From contig NZ_JACSNP010000005.1 of the NCBI RefSeq assembly GCF_016900045.1, forward strand, positions 1-64,000: 64,000 nucleotides of DNA. Direction: 5' to 3'. Positions 1 through 8,529 of the stretch are shown here, piece by piece. The notes beneath the pieces were generated by a model that was not told where the DNA came from, did not search any database, and worked only from the letters and a program-made list of their open reading frames with translations. Made by a program: the position numbers and the translations under genes. Source of the DNA: Fusobacterium mortiferum. Its GTDB lineage: Bacteria; Fusobacteriota; Fusobacteriia; Fusobacteriales; Fusobacteriaceae. How positions within the stretch are numbered: the first letter of the stretch is position 1; each line of letters opens with the position of its first letter.

Positions 1-73
1 AAAAGCAACTACTTCCCAAGAAGAAGCTCCCACTTCAAAAATTACAAAGTAATTTTAAGTGGGAGAGGTTCAC
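1..73 (+). mobile_element. Right end of an IS200/IS605-type element (partial; possible omega-RNA 3' end)
   Basis: A near-perfect hairpin lies at 27-65, with arms CTCCCACTT and AAGTGGGAG extended by AAAATTAC/GTAATTTT and a 2-nt bulge. It overlaps the stop codon of an open frame that enters from the left edge, and GAGGTTCAC follows. In IS200/IS605 elements the right-end hairpin overlaps the 3' end of tnpB and also forms the 3' scaffold of the TnpB guide RNA; that is family knowledge. Placing the element boundary near 73 is inference. If right, the guide would be read from the flank starting about 74. The rest of the element is outside the window, so neither the family nor activity can be judged. 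The junction lies only about 15 bp from the scr operon terminator. Confidence 0.55.
2..52 (+). CDS. TnpB-like protein, last 16 codons (5' part outside window)
   Basis: An open frame enters from the window edge and ends at TAA 50-52, reading KATTSQEEAPTSKITK. Such short polar tails, encoded on the left arm of the right-end hairpin, are typical of IS605-family OrfB/TnpB proteins. TnpB is an RNA-guided nuclease encoded by these elements. Too little is present to see catalytic residues, so the call rests on the overlap with the hairpin and not on the protein alone. Confidence 0.4.
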   Translation, partial: KATTSQEEAPTSKITK

Positions 74-88
74 ATAAAATGGTTGTAT

Positions 89-129
89 AAAAAAATCTCA
101 CTGATAATTAAATCAATGAGATTTTTTTT
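89..129. terminator. Bidirectional terminator downstream of scrK
   Basis: AAAAAATCTCA and TGAGATTTTTT form an A/T-flanked stem that can stop transcription in both directions. It ends the minus-strand scr operon just past scrK and would also stop transcripts leaving the IS605 end. Confidence 0.8.
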
Positions 130-135
130 ATTTAA

Positions 136-996
136 CTATAAAGCTAAGGCTAAAGCTCCTAGAAGACCAGCATTATCACCTAATCCAGGATAAACAATAT
201 AGTTATCAATATTTTCTAAAATTTCAGTTGTTTGAACATATCCTTTTAATAGTTCAACAACCTCTTTTCTTATCTTTGGAAATAGTTGCTCCTGTTTCAT
301 AACTCCACCACCTAGAATTATTTTTTCTGGAGATAGAGTTAATATGAAGTTAACTAATCCTTGAGCTATATAGTAAGCTTCTAAATCCCAAGCTTCATGA
401 TCTGATGGTAACTCATATCCTTTTTTTCCCCATCTAGCCTCTATAGCTGGACCTGCTGCCATTCCCTCTAAGCAATCTTTATGAAATGGACACTTTCCTT
501 CATAGTTATCTTTAGGGTGTCTTTTTATTATTATATGTCCCATCTCTGGGTGTAGCATACCATGTACTAGTTTTCCAGAAACTAGGGCCCCTCCTCCAAT
601 TCCAGTTCCTATTGTCATATATAAACAGTTATCTAATCCCTTTGCAGCTCCCCATGTAGCCTCTCCTAAAGCAGCTCCATTTACATCAGTATCAAAGAAC
701 ATAGGTACATCAAAATGTTTTTTAAGATATCCAATCACATCACAATCTGTCCAAGCTAATTTAGGAGTTTTAGTTATATATCCATAAGTTTTAGATTTAG
801 GATTAACATCTATTGGTCCAAAAGATCCCACTCCCAATCTTTCAATATTTTTATCTTTAAAGAACTCTACTACCTTTGCTAAAGTAATTTCTGGTGTTTC
901 AGTAGGAAAACTAACTTTTTCAAAAATTTCTCCCTTTTCATTTCCAACACCACAGATAAATTTTGTTCCTCCAGCTTCTATTGCACCTATTATCAT
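136..996 (-). CDS. scrK: Fructokinase, ROK family
   Basis: This gene encodes an ATP-dependent fructokinase (286 aa) that phosphorylates the fructose freed by sucrose-6-phosphate hydrolase. The N-terminal phosphate-binding stretch GAIEAGGTK (residues 4-12), DTDVNGA near 102-108 with the likely catalytic aspartate, and the ROK glycine-rich signature GIGGGALVSG (132-141) are all visible. A zinc site is suggested by H154 and the C169-x2-H172-x2-C175 cluster. The length is normal for bacterial ROK fructokinases. It is the last gene of the minus-strand scrA-scrB-scrK operon, 40 bp after scrB, and is followed by a terminator. Substrate assignment to fructose rests on the operon context; the ROK fold itself is clear. 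Confidence 0.92.
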   Translation of the reverse strand: MIIGAIEAGGTKFICGVGNEKGEIFEKVSFPTETPEITLAKVVEFFKDKNIERLGVGSFGPIDVNPKSKTYGYITKTPKLAWTDCDVIGYLKKHFDVPMFFDTDVNGAALGEATWGAAKGLDNCLYMTIGTGIGGGALVSGKLVHGMLHPEMGHIIIKRHPKDNYEGKCPFHKDCLEGMAAGPAIEARWGKKGYELPSDHEAWDLEAYYIAQGLVNFILTLSPEKIILGGGVMKQEQLFPKIRKEVVELLKGYVQTTEILENIDNYIVYPGLGDNAGLLGALALAL

Positions 997-1036
997 AAAT
1001 TTCTCCTTTATATTTTTTCTTTATATTTTACAATTT

Positions 1037-2452
1037 TTATTTAAGGATTTCAAATTTTTTAAGCTCATACCATTTAAAATCATTTAAAGTATATTCTCCA
1101 GAAAATTTAGGATTAGCTTCTAAATTTTTTGAATAGCATCTCGAAGTAAATACTTCTTCACCAGAGTTTAAAAATATTTCAATAGAACTATTATCTAAAA
1201 ATATTTGAATATCTATTAAATTTTTTAGTTTAACACTTCTAGTTTTTCTTCCAAAACCACATTTTTCTAGATCTAAGGTAAAGACAGAACCATCATAAGT
1301 TAAAGATATACTATCTCTTAAAGTTAGATTGAAGTTTTTACATGTTGTAAATTCAAAGTTTAACTCTACATTCTCTGCAGAACAATCCAAAGTTTTTTGA
1401 ACCTCTCCTCTTAACCTTTTATACTCTTCTAAAGGAAGTTGATAGATTTTTTTACCATTAGCTTTTAACTCTCTTGGAAGAGTTAAGGCATGTTGCCACC
1501 CCTTATCTATAGTAGGTTGATTTGTATAATCTGCATCAGGTATTCCCAGCCATCCAATTAAAATTCTACGGTTATTTTCATCTAAGAAAGTTTGAGGAGC
1601 ATAAATATCAAATCCTCTATCTAATTCTATAAAATCTCCAAATTTATACTCTTTTTTCTCAAGATCTAGTTCTAAAGGGAAGTATCCACATTGATAGATA
1701 TTAGCATAATCTATTCCTTGTTGCTCTACCCCTTGAGGACAACAGATTAGGAAAGTTTGTCCAGATATCTCAATAATATTTGGACACTCCCACATATAAC
1801 CAAATTTTTCAGGAGTAGTAAGAGTCATATGATAATCCCAATTTTCTAAATCCTTTGACTGATATATAAGGATACAACCAACATCATCTAAATCTCTAGC
1901 TCCCAATACCATATAGTAATTATCATTTTTTTCAAATATTTGAGGGTCTCTCACATGACAACTCATATTTTTAGGATAATCAATATTTTTTAAAAGAGTC
2001 TTTTTTTCTTTATATGTAAATCCATCTTTAGATTTTATTAAAATAGTATTTTGCTCTCTTCCAGCACTAATGTAATCATACTTTTTATCTGTATGTTTAA
2101 CATTTCCAGTATAATAAAAGTAAAATTCATTATTTTTTATAAATGCAGATCCACTATAAACTCCATCTCTGTCGTCTTCAATATCTGAAAAGATAAAAGG
2201 TTCATACTCTTTATAAGTTATCCAATCTTCAGTAGTATAGTGTCCCCAAAGCTTCATACCCCAAGTAGCATCAAATGGGGTATATTGATAATAAATATGA
2301 TTTACTCCATTGAATTGGCAAAGCCCATTGGGATCATTCAACCAACCACTAGGTGGAATAAGGTGAAAGTTAAGAGTGTATTTATCACCTTTCATTAATT
2401 CTTGTATTTTTTTTTGTTCATCTAAACGATTTAAATATTCAGTTTTATTCAT
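1037..2452 (-). CDS. scrB: Sucrose-6-phosphate hydrolase, glycoside hydrolase family 32
   Basis: This cytoplasmic enzyme (471 aa) splits sucrose 6-phosphate into glucose 6-phosphate and fructose. GH32 landmarks are visible: WLNDPNG at 37-43 with nucleophile D40, the RDP motif in HVRDPQIFE that stabilises the transition state, and the WECPNI motif carrying the acid/base glutamate. The C-terminal hundred or so residues form the beta-sandwich tail of the family. It starts 9 bp after scrA ends, which suggests translational coupling. The substrate arrives phosphorylated through ScrA, and the product fructose goes to ScrK. The gene order matches the published F. mortiferum sucrose genes, as far as I recall. 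Confidence 0.94.
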   Translation of the reverse strand: MNKTEYLNRLDEQKKIQELMKGDKYTLNFHLIPPSGWLNDPNGLCQFNGVNHIYYQYTPFDATWGMKLWGHYTTEDWITYKEYEPFIFSDIEDDRDGVYSGSAFIKNNEFYFYYTGNVKHTDKKYDYISAGREQNTILIKSKDGFTYKEKKTLLKNIDYPKNMSCHVRDPQIFEKNDNYYMVLGARDLDDVGCILIYQSKDLENWDYHMTLTTPEKFGYMWECPNIIEISGQTFLICCPQGVEQQGIDYANIYQCGYFPLELDLEKKEYKFGDFIELDRGFDIYAPQTFLDENNRRILIGWLGIPDADYTNQPTIDKGWQHALTLPRELKANGKKIYQLPLEEYKRLRGEVQKTLDCSAENVELNFEFTTCKNFNLTLRDSISLTYDGSVFTLDLEKCGFGRKTRSVKLKNLIDIQIFLDNSSIEIFLNSGEEVFTSRCYSKNLEANPKFSGEYTLNDFKWYELKKFEILK

Positions 2453-2461
2453 GAGGTACTC

Positions 2462-3802
2462 CTATTTTTGTTTTACTAGAATTTTTGTCATAATCATACC
2501 AGTTCCCATACCAATAGCTATCATAGCCAAATATCCTAAAAGATTATTTCCTAAATAAGCAGGAATTGCAGGAATAAATGTAACTCCCATAACTGATGGT
2601 GCAACATTGAATAGCATTGCAAAAGCTCCAGCAATAGCTCCTCCTATCATTCCAGAGATAAAAACTTTTGTATTACTTAAAGTTACTCCAAATAGTAATG
2701 GTTCTGTTATTCCAAAGAAACAAGGAACGATAGAAGAAAGTTTTAATGTTCTATCTTCTTTGTCTTTTATACTCATAGCATAAGCTATTGCTGCTCCAGC
2801 TTGTCCAGCCATTGATGCAGTAATTAGAGCGTTCATTGGATTAACTCCTTTACTTGCTAGGTAACTTGTTTCAATTAACATAAGAGAAGTATGTAAACCA
2901 GTAACTGTTAAAGCTTGCTGAGTTCCTCCAAATATAGCTCCTCCTATTCCAAAAGGTAACTCAATAACCGATTGAACTCCCATCATAATAATATCTTCTA
3001 CCATTGTAAAGATTGGTCCTAAAACAAAGAAAGCAGCTAATATACCAATAACAATAGTTAAGAATGGAGTGAAAACTAAATCAACAATACTAGGCATCCA
3101 AGATTTTATCCATTTTTCAACATGTGCTCCAAAAATACCAACAATCAAAGCAGGAAGTATAGTTCCTTGAAATCCTTCTATTCTAAATATTCCAACTTTT
3201 AAAGGTTCTACAGCTCCACTTGCTACTTCCCAGGCATTAGGTAACATAGGAGCAATAAGCATAAGTCCAAGTACCATACCAATAACAGGAGTTCCACCAA
3301 ATCTTCTAAATGTAGACCAAACCACTAAAGCAGGAAGAAAAATAAATACAGTATCTGTAACAACTTGTGATAAAGTTAAAACTTCTGGTGAAAGAGTTAA
3401 ACCAAGCTGCATTACAAATCCTCTTAATCCCATAAAAAGTCCAGTAGCAACTAGTACTGGAATTAATGGAATAAATACATCAGCTAAAGATCTTAGAATT
3501 TTTTGAACAGGATTTAAATTTGCGTAAGCACTTTCCTTAGCTCCATCAGATTTTATAGTTCCATCAGAATTTATAATATTAAAAACCTTATTAACTTTAC
3601 CAGTTCCTATAATGATTTGATGTTGTCCAGATTGATAAAAATATCCACCAATCTCCTTTATATTTTTTAAATTTTCAGTATTAACTTTGCTGTTATCTTT
3701 TACTACAATTCTCAGTCTTGTAGCACAATGCTCTAAAACAGATATATTGTCTTTTCCCCCAATATTTAATACTATTTCTTGTGCAATTTTGTTGAAATCC
3801 AT
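2462..3802 (-). CDS. scrA: Sucrose-specific PTS permease, EIIBC, no EIIA domain
   Basis: This membrane permease (446 aa) takes up sucrose and phosphorylates it. The N-terminal EIIB domain carries phosphorylated cysteine C26 in EHCATRLRIVVKD. A charged linker (about 80-105) leads into a multi-spanning EIIC domain, with segments such as PVLVATGLFMGLRGF and a substrate loop around GITEPLLFGVTL. The protein stops after EIIC, so an EIIA of the glucose type must act in trans; a candidate lies at 5062-5562. It is first in the operon, behind a promoter with a palindromic operator. SD-like GGAGGAAA precedes the ATG. Confidence 0.93.
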   Translation of the reverse strand: MDFNKIAQEIVLNIGGKDNISVLEHCATRLRIVVKDNSKVNTENLKNIKEIGGYFYQSGQHQIIIGTGKVNKVFNIINSDGTIKSDGAKESAYANLNPVQKILRSLADVFIPLIPVLVATGLFMGLRGFVMQLGLTLSPEVLTLSQVVTDTVFIFLPALVVWSTFRRFGGTPVIGMVLGLMLIAPMLPNAWEVASGAVEPLKVGIFRIEGFQGTILPALIVGIFGAHVEKWIKSWMPSIVDLVFTPFLTIVIGILAAFFVLGPIFTMVEDIIMMGVQSVIELPFGIGGAIFGGTQQALTVTGLHTSLMLIETSYLASKGVNPMNALITASMAGQAGAAIAYAMSIKDKEDRTLKLSSIVPCFFGITEPLLFGVTLSNTKVFISGMIGGAIAGAFAMLFNVAPSVMGVTFIPAIPAYLGNNLLGYLAMIAIGMGTGMIMTKILVKQK

Positions 3803-3850
3803 ACTTTCCTCCTTTTGTGAATTTCCTCTATAAATAATTTTTTATTTTAC

Positions 3851-3899
3851 GGGAATGTTCCCATATAATAAAGATAATATATTTTAATAATTTTGTCAA
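3851..3899 (-). promoter_or_regulatory. scrABK promoter with likely ScrR operator
   Basis: On the minus strand, TTGACA (3894-3899) and TATCTT (3871-3876) are separated by 17 bp. The palindrome GGGAATGTTCCC at 3851-3862 has perfect GGGAA/TTCCC arms. It begins 8 bp past the -10 box, so it covers the expected transcription start. LacI-family repressors bind such palindromes, and scrR is divergent to it. Assignment to ScrR is inference. Confidence 0.75.
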
Positions 3900-4038
3900 T
3901 AGTTTTTAAAAAATATTTCATATTTTACTTTTTTAGAATTTAAAGTTCTATAATAGTTCATATTATTATTTTAACTTTTTTTTTAAAGAGATTTAATGTA
4001 TAATATATATTATTATATGGTAAAGGTGAGATTTAGAT

Positions 4039-5022
4039 ATGAGTAAAAAATTAACAATACTGGATATAGCGGAACTATCAGGGGTAGGAAAAAGTACTGT
4101 ATCTAGATTTTTTAATAATGGTTATGTAAGCGAGAGTTCTAGGGAAAAGATACAAAAAGTAATTGAAGAGCATGGGTATGCTCCAAATTTATTTGCTAGA
4201 GGAATAAAAGCTAAAAATAATAAATTTATAGGTGTGATTGTACCTTGTTTAGACTCAGCTACAACTTCTACAATTTTGATGAAATTAGATAATAAATTGA
4301 GAGAGTGTGGTTATATTCCTTTAATTATAAATACCAATCATAATATTGATGTAGAGATAGCGAACTTAGATAATTTATGGAGACTAAATGTAGAGGGGAT
4401 TATAATACTAGCTACTCAAGTTACATCAGAACATAAATCTTTTGTAAAAAGTGGAAAGCTTCCAGTATTATTTGTGGGACAATACTGTTCAAATGGTTAT
4501 TCTATAGTTAATGATGAAGTTAAGGCTGGGAGAAAGATGGGAAAAAGAGTATTAAAATCTCACCCTAAAAATATTCTTTATATAGGGGTTGATGAAAGTG
4601 ATACAATGGTTGGAAAAAATAGAAGAGATGCAGTGTTTAAAGTTTTAATGGAAGATAAACTAATCAATATTGAAGAGATAAAGAGTGATTTTTCATTAGA
4701 AACAACAGAGAAGTTGCTAGATTCTTATTTAAGATTAAAAAAACCAGATTTAATAATTTCAGCTACTGATAATATGGCACTTGGTGCTATAAAAGCAATA
4801 CAGAAACATGGATTTAAAATACCTGAAGATATATCAATAAGTGGCTTTGGAGGATATAAAGTATCAGATATTATTACTCCCAGATTAACTACAGTAAAAT
4901 TTGATAATGAAAGAGCTGGAGAGTTAGCAGCAGAAAGTATAATTAAATTAATAAACGGAGAGGAAGTATCGAAAATACAAAAGATAGATTTTAAATTTTT
5001 GGATAGAGAGAGTATAAAATGA
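4039..5022 (+). CDS. scrR: LacI-family sucrose operon repressor
   Basis: This is a 327-aa LacI/GalR-type regulator. The N-terminal helix-turn-helix LTILDIAELSGVGKSTVSRFFN with hinge YAPNLFARGIK is followed by a periplasmic-binding-protein-like sugar domain (GVIVPCLDSATTS, then SATDNMALGAIKAIQKHG and SISGFGGY). It is transcribed away from scrABK, and its likely operator lies at the scrA promoter. A TATAAT box at 3999-4004 lies about 35 bp before the start, with no convincing -35. GGTAAAGGTGAG precedes the ATG. The effector is likely sucrose 6-phosphate or a related sugar phosphate, by analogy with other ScrR proteins. Confidence 0.9.
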   Translation: MSKKLTILDIAELSGVGKSTVSRFFNNGYVSESSREKIQKVIEEHGYAPNLFARGIKAKNNKFIGVIVPCLDSATTSTILMKLDNKLRECGYIPLIINTNHNIDVEIANLDNLWRLNVEGIIILATQVTSEHKSFVKSGKLPVLFVGQYCSNGYSIVNDEVKAGRKMGKRVLKSHPKNILYIGVDESDTMVGKNRRDAVFKVLMEDKLINIEEIKSDFSLETTEKLLDSYLRLKKPDLIISATDNMALGAIKAIQKHGFKIPEDISISGFGGYKVSDIITPRLTTVKFDNERAGELAAESIIKLINGEEVSKIQKIDFKFLDRESIK

Positions 5023-5024
5023 TA

Positions 5025-5053
5025 AAAAAGAGCAAGATCTTACTTGCTCTTTT
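5025..5053. terminator. Bidirectional terminator between scrR and crr
   Basis: The perfect stem AAAGAGCAAG (5027-5036) / CTTGCTCTTT (5043-5052) has A and T tracts on both sides. It serves the two convergent genes. Confidence 0.88.
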
Positions 5054-5061
5054 AAATTAAA

Positions 5062-5562
5062 CTATTTTTTTAATAAAACTCTCATGATAAGGTCTCCAAC
5101 TTTAACGTCCTTACCTTTAGCTACAACCTCTATTTTCTCAACAGCATCCATGTTGTTGATGATAACTGGAGTTTTTACAGATGGAGCATTTTCTTTTATG
5201 AAAGCTAAATCATACTCTACTAATTTATCTCCTACGTTTACAGAATCAGAAGTAGCAACTCTATTAAATCCTTGACCTTTTAAAGTTACTGTGTCTATTC
5301 CAAAGTGAACGATCATTTCTAATCCATTTGGAGTTTCAAAGCTAACAGCATGATTAGTTTCGAAAATATCTATATCTCCAGCAACTGGTGCACAAATAGC
5401 TCCTTCAGTAGGATCAATAGCACATCCATCTCCTACCATTTTTTGTGCAAATGCATCATCAGGAACTTCTGATAAATCAATTACTCTACCATTTAATGGT
5501 GAATAGATTTCGAACCACTCCTCATCGTTTTTCTTTTTCTTAAAAAAATCGAATAATCCCAT
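5062..5562 (-). CDS. crr: PTS glucose-type EIIA component
   Basis: This is a single-domain soluble EIIA protein of 166 aa (IIA-Glc fold). The two active-site histidines are visible as H71 (TNHAVSF) and H86 (MIVHFGIDTV); H86 matches the phosphorylated residue of E. coli IIA-Glc. It accepts phosphate from HPr and passes it to the EIIB domain of glucose-family permeases. ScrA next door has no EIIA, so this protein is its likely partner, although it may serve several permeases. It is monocistronic, convergent with scrR, with GGAGG before the ATG. Its -35 region is weak by eye. Confidence 0.9.
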   Translation of the reverse strand: MGLFDFFKKKKNDEEWFEIYSPLNGRVIDLSEVPDDAFAQKMVGDGCAIDPTEGAICAPVAGDIDIFETNHAVSFETPNGLEMIVHFGIDTVTLKGQGFNRVATSDSVNVGDKLVEYDLAFIKENAPSVKTPVIINNMDAVEKIEVVAKGKDVKVGDLIMRVLLKK

Positions 5563-5681
5563 ACGAATCCTCCCTATATTGAAATCAATATTGCAAGTAT
5601 ATTATTTCATATTTTTTAGAATAAATCAATCAGTTTTTTCGTTTTTAATAAAAAAAATAAAAAAATTTTTTCTAAAAATAG

Positions 5682-5710
5682 TTGACAAAAAAATATATAT
5701 GTACTATAAT
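5682..5710 (+). promoter_or_regulatory. clpB promoter, consensus sigma-70 type
   Basis: TTGACA (5682-5687), a 17-bp spacer and TATAAT (5705-5710) match the consensus exactly. The CIRCE element lies directly downstream, over and after the expected start of transcription. Confidence 0.9.
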
Positions 5711-5725
5711 TATATTATAAAATAA

Positions 5726-5752
5726 TTAGCACTCGTTATAGTAGAGTGCTAA
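5726..5752 (+). promoter_or_regulatory. CIRCE operator (HrcA binding site)
   Basis: TTAGCACTC (5726-5734), nine bases, then GAGTGCTAA (5744-5752) is a perfect match to the CIRCE inverted repeat bound by the heat-shock repressor HrcA. It lies 15 bp after the -10 box and 24 bp before the clpB ATG, in the leader. Confidence 0.95.
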
Positions 5753-5776
5753 TAAGACTCGAGGAGGTCGTTATTT

Positions 5777-8350
5777 ATGAATCAAAACAAATTTACAGAA
5801 AACTCATTACTTGCTTTACAAGAGGCACAAACTCTTGCAATAAAAGGAAAACAACAATCTATAAAACCTGAGTTTCTAGCATTGGCTCTCCTTAAAAATA
5901 ATGAAGGGCTAATCCCTAGAATTATTGAGAAATTAGATTTAAATTTAAACTATATTATCGGACAGTTAGAAAACGAAATTTCAAAATTTTCAAAAATAGA
6001 GGGAAATAATTTAGGGGATGTAACATTAGATCAAGGAACTCATAGAGTACTTATAGAAGCAGAAACTATAATGGAAAAAATGGGAGACTCTTATATAAGT
6101 GTTGAACATCTTTTCTGGGCATTGATTAGACAGCTACCTATATTAAAAAGATTAGGATTAGATGAAAAAAAATATGAAGCAGCTGTAAAGGAGATAAGAG
6201 GAAATCAAAAAGTAGACTCTCAAAATCCAGAAGCAACATATGAAGTTTTAGAGAAATATGCAAAAAATTTAGTCGAACTTGCAAGACAAGGAAAAATTGA
6301 CCCTATAATAGGAAGAGATTCTGAAATAAGAAGAACAATTCAAATTATTTCAAGAAGAACAAAAAATAACCCAATTTTAATAGGTGAACCTGGAGTAGGT
6401 AAAACAGCAATTGCAGAGGGACTTGCTCAAAGAATTTTAAATGGAGATGTACCAGAATCTTTAAAAGGAAAAACAATCTACTCTCTAGATATGGGAGCTT
6501 TAATTGCTGGTGCAAAGTTTAGAGGAGAGTTTGAAGAGAGATTAAAAGGAGTATTAAAAGAGGTAGAAAATTCAAATGGAAATATAATTCTATTTATAGA
6601 TGAGATACACACTATCGTAGGTGCTGGTAAAACTGACGGAGCTATGGATGCTGGAAATATTTTAAAACCAATGCTTGCAAGAGGTGAAGTGAGAGTAATT
6701 GGGGCAACTACTATAGACGAATATAGAAAATATATTGAAAAAGATCCAGCTCTTGAAAGAAGATTCCAAATAGTATTGGTAAATGAACCTACAGTTGAAG
6801 ATACTGTATCTATTTTAAGAGGACTTAAAGAAAAATTTGAGATGTATCATGGAGTAAGAATATCAGACGGTGCTATTGTTGCTGCTGCTACTTTAAGTAA
6901 TAGATATATAGCAGATAGACAATTACCAGATAAGGCTATAGACTTAATAGATGAAGCTGCTGCAATGATCAGAACTGAGATAGATTCTATGCCAGCTGAA
7001 TTAGATGAACTTACAAGAAAAAGTATGCAACTTGAAATAGAAAGAGAAGCTTTAAAGAAAGAGACTGATACAGCTTCTAAAGAGAGATTAGAAAATCTAG
7101 AGAAAGAGTTAGCAGAAGTAAACTCTAAAAAATCTCTTCTAAAATCTCAATGGGAATTAGAGAAAAAAGATATTACTAAGGTAAAAGAGATAAAAGAAGA
7201 GATAGAAAAAGTTAAATTAGAGATGGAACAAGCAGAAAGAAATTATGATTTAACTAAATTATCAGAGTTAAAATATGGTAAACTTGGAGAATTAGAAAAA
7301 CAATTAAAAGAGCAACAAGATAAATTAGATGCTTCTTATGGTAATAGTGGACTTTTAAAACAAGAAGTTACTTCAGATGAAATAGCAGATATTGTATCTA
7401 AGTGGACAGGAATACCAGTATCAAAATTAGCTGAAACTGAGAAAGAAAAAATATTAAATCTAGAAAATTCATTAAAAGAGAGAGTAAAAGGTCAAGATGA
7501 GGCTGTTAAAGCTGTAGCAGATACTATGATTAGATCGAGAGCTGGTCTTAAAGATGCTAACAGACCTATGGGATCATTTATATTCTTAGGACCAACTGGG
7601 GTAGGTAAGACTTATCTTGCAAAATCTTTAGCTTACAATTTATTTGATAGTGAGGATAGTGTAATTAGAATAGATATGAGTGAGTATATGGATAAATTCT
7701 CGACTACTAGACTTATTGGTGCACCTCCAGGATATGTAGGTTATGAAGAAGGTGGACAATTAACAGAGGCTGTAAGAACAAAACCATACTCTGTAATATT
7801 ATTTGACGAGATTGAAAAAGCTCATCCAGATGTATTTAATATATTATTACAAGTCCTAGATGATGGAAGACTTACAGATGGACAAGGAAGAGTAGTGGAT
7901 TTTAAAAATACGCTTATCATAATGACATCTAATATAGGAAGTAGTTTAATTCTAGAAGATGTAAATTTAAGTGAAGAAACTAGAGAAAGAGTATTAGACC
8001 AATTAAAAGCTAACTTTAGACCTGAATTTTTAAACAGGGTTGATGAGATTATAACATTTAAAGCTCTTGACTTAGCTTCTATTAAAGATATTGTAAGACT
8101 TGCATTAAAATCAGTAGAAGAAAAATTAAAAGATAGATATATTCAACTTAACTTCTCTGATGATGTTGTAGAGTACTTAGCAGAAAACGCTTATGAACCT
8201 CAATATGGAGCAAGACCACTTAGAAGATATATACAAAAAGAGCTTGAAACATCTTTAGCAAAACTTATACTTTCAAATGAAATTAAAGAGAGAGATAAAG
8301 TTGATGTTATACTTGAAAATGATGAAATCAAGTTCAAAGTTATAAAATAA
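5777..8350 (+). CDS. clpB: ATP-dependent chaperone ClpB
   Basis: This is a full-length disaggregase (857 aa) that works with DnaK to rescue aggregated proteins. The N-terminal Clp repeat domain (about 1-145), first AAA+ domain with Walker [14 protein letters not shown] near 205 and Walker B LFIDEIH, a long coiled-coil middle domain (about 400-525, rich in E and K) and a second AAA+ domain with Walker [13 protein letters not shown] near 605 are all present. The middle domain separates ClpB from ClpC/ClpA. SD GAGGAGG precedes the ATG. Control by HrcA is indicated by the perfect CIRCE upstream. Confidence 0.97.
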   Translation: MNQNKFTENSLLALQEAQTLAIKGKQQSIKPEFLALALLKNNEGLIPRIIEKLDLNLNYIIGQLENEISKFSKIEGNNLGDVTLDQGTHRVLIEAETIMEKMGDSYISVEHLFWALIRQLPILKRLGLDEKKYEAAVKEIRGNQKVDSQNPEATYEVLEKYAKNLVELARQGKIDPIIGRDSEIRRTIQIISRRTKNNPILIGEPGVGKTAIAEGLAQRILNGDVPESLKGKTIYSLDMGALIAGAKFRGEFEERLKGVLKEVENSNGNIILFIDEIHTIVGAGKTDGAMDAGNILKPMLARGEVRVIGATTIDEYRKYIEKDPALERRFQIVLVNEPTVEDTVSILRGLKEKFEMYHGVRISDGAIVAAATLSNRYIADRQLPDKAIDLIDEAAAMIRTEIDSMPAELDELTRKSMQLEIEREALKKETDTASKERLENLEKELAEVNSKKSLLKSQWELEKKDITKVKEIKEEIEKVKLEMEQAERNYDLTKLSELKYGKLGELEKQLKEQQDKLDASYGNSGLLKQEVTSDEIADIVSKWTGIPVSKLAETEKEKILNLENSLKERVKGQDEAVKAVADTMIRSRAGLKDANRPMGSFIFLGPTGVGKTYLAKSLAYNLFDSEDSVIRIDMSEYMDKFSTTRLIGAPPGYVGYEEGGQLTEAVRTKPYSVILFDEIEKAHPDVFNILLQVLDDGRLTDGQGRVVDFKNTLIIMTSNIGSSLILEDVNLSEETRERVLDQLKANFRPEFLNRVDEIITFKALDLASIKDIVRLALKSVEEKLKDRYIQLNFSDDVVEYLAENAYEPQYGARPLRRYIQKELETSLAKLILSNEIKERDKVDVILENDEIKFKVIK

Positions 8351-8387
8351 AAAAATATAAAAGTTAAATAGCAAAATAGAGTAAAAT

Positions 8388-8440
8388 ATGGAAAAATTGG
8401 TAGTAGAAGTATTGTTATCAGTTTTTCCATTTTTATTTTT
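8388..8440 (+). terminator. Terminator after clpB
   Basis: ATGGAAAAATTG (8388-8399) pairs with CAGTTTTTCCAT (8419-8430), then a T-rich run follows to 8440. The loop is long, so efficiency is uncertain. Confidence 0.55.
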
Positions 8441-8468
8441 AAAAGGAAGTTTTTTCTCTAACTAAGAG

Positions 8469-8497
8469 TTGTAAATTTTATTCAAATAATGTATAAT
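8469..8497 (+). promoter_or_regulatory. Promoter of ktrB-ktrA
   Basis: TTGTAA (8469-8474), a 17-bp spacer and TATAAT (8492-8497) lie 32 bp before the ktrB ATG. Confidence 0.7.
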
Positions 8498-8529
8498 GAT
8501 AAGATAGAAAAAATCTAGAGAGGGAAAAA

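Noticed and set aside
2376-2558. 60-codon open frame across the scrA-scrB junction, plus strand
   Set aside because: It has no SD and crosses two well-supported genes on the other strand.
5580-5591. ATTGAAATCAAT near-palindrome before crr
   Set aside because: The arms are only five bases and AT-rich, and the site lies at the RBS side of the leader. It is not distinguishable from chance.
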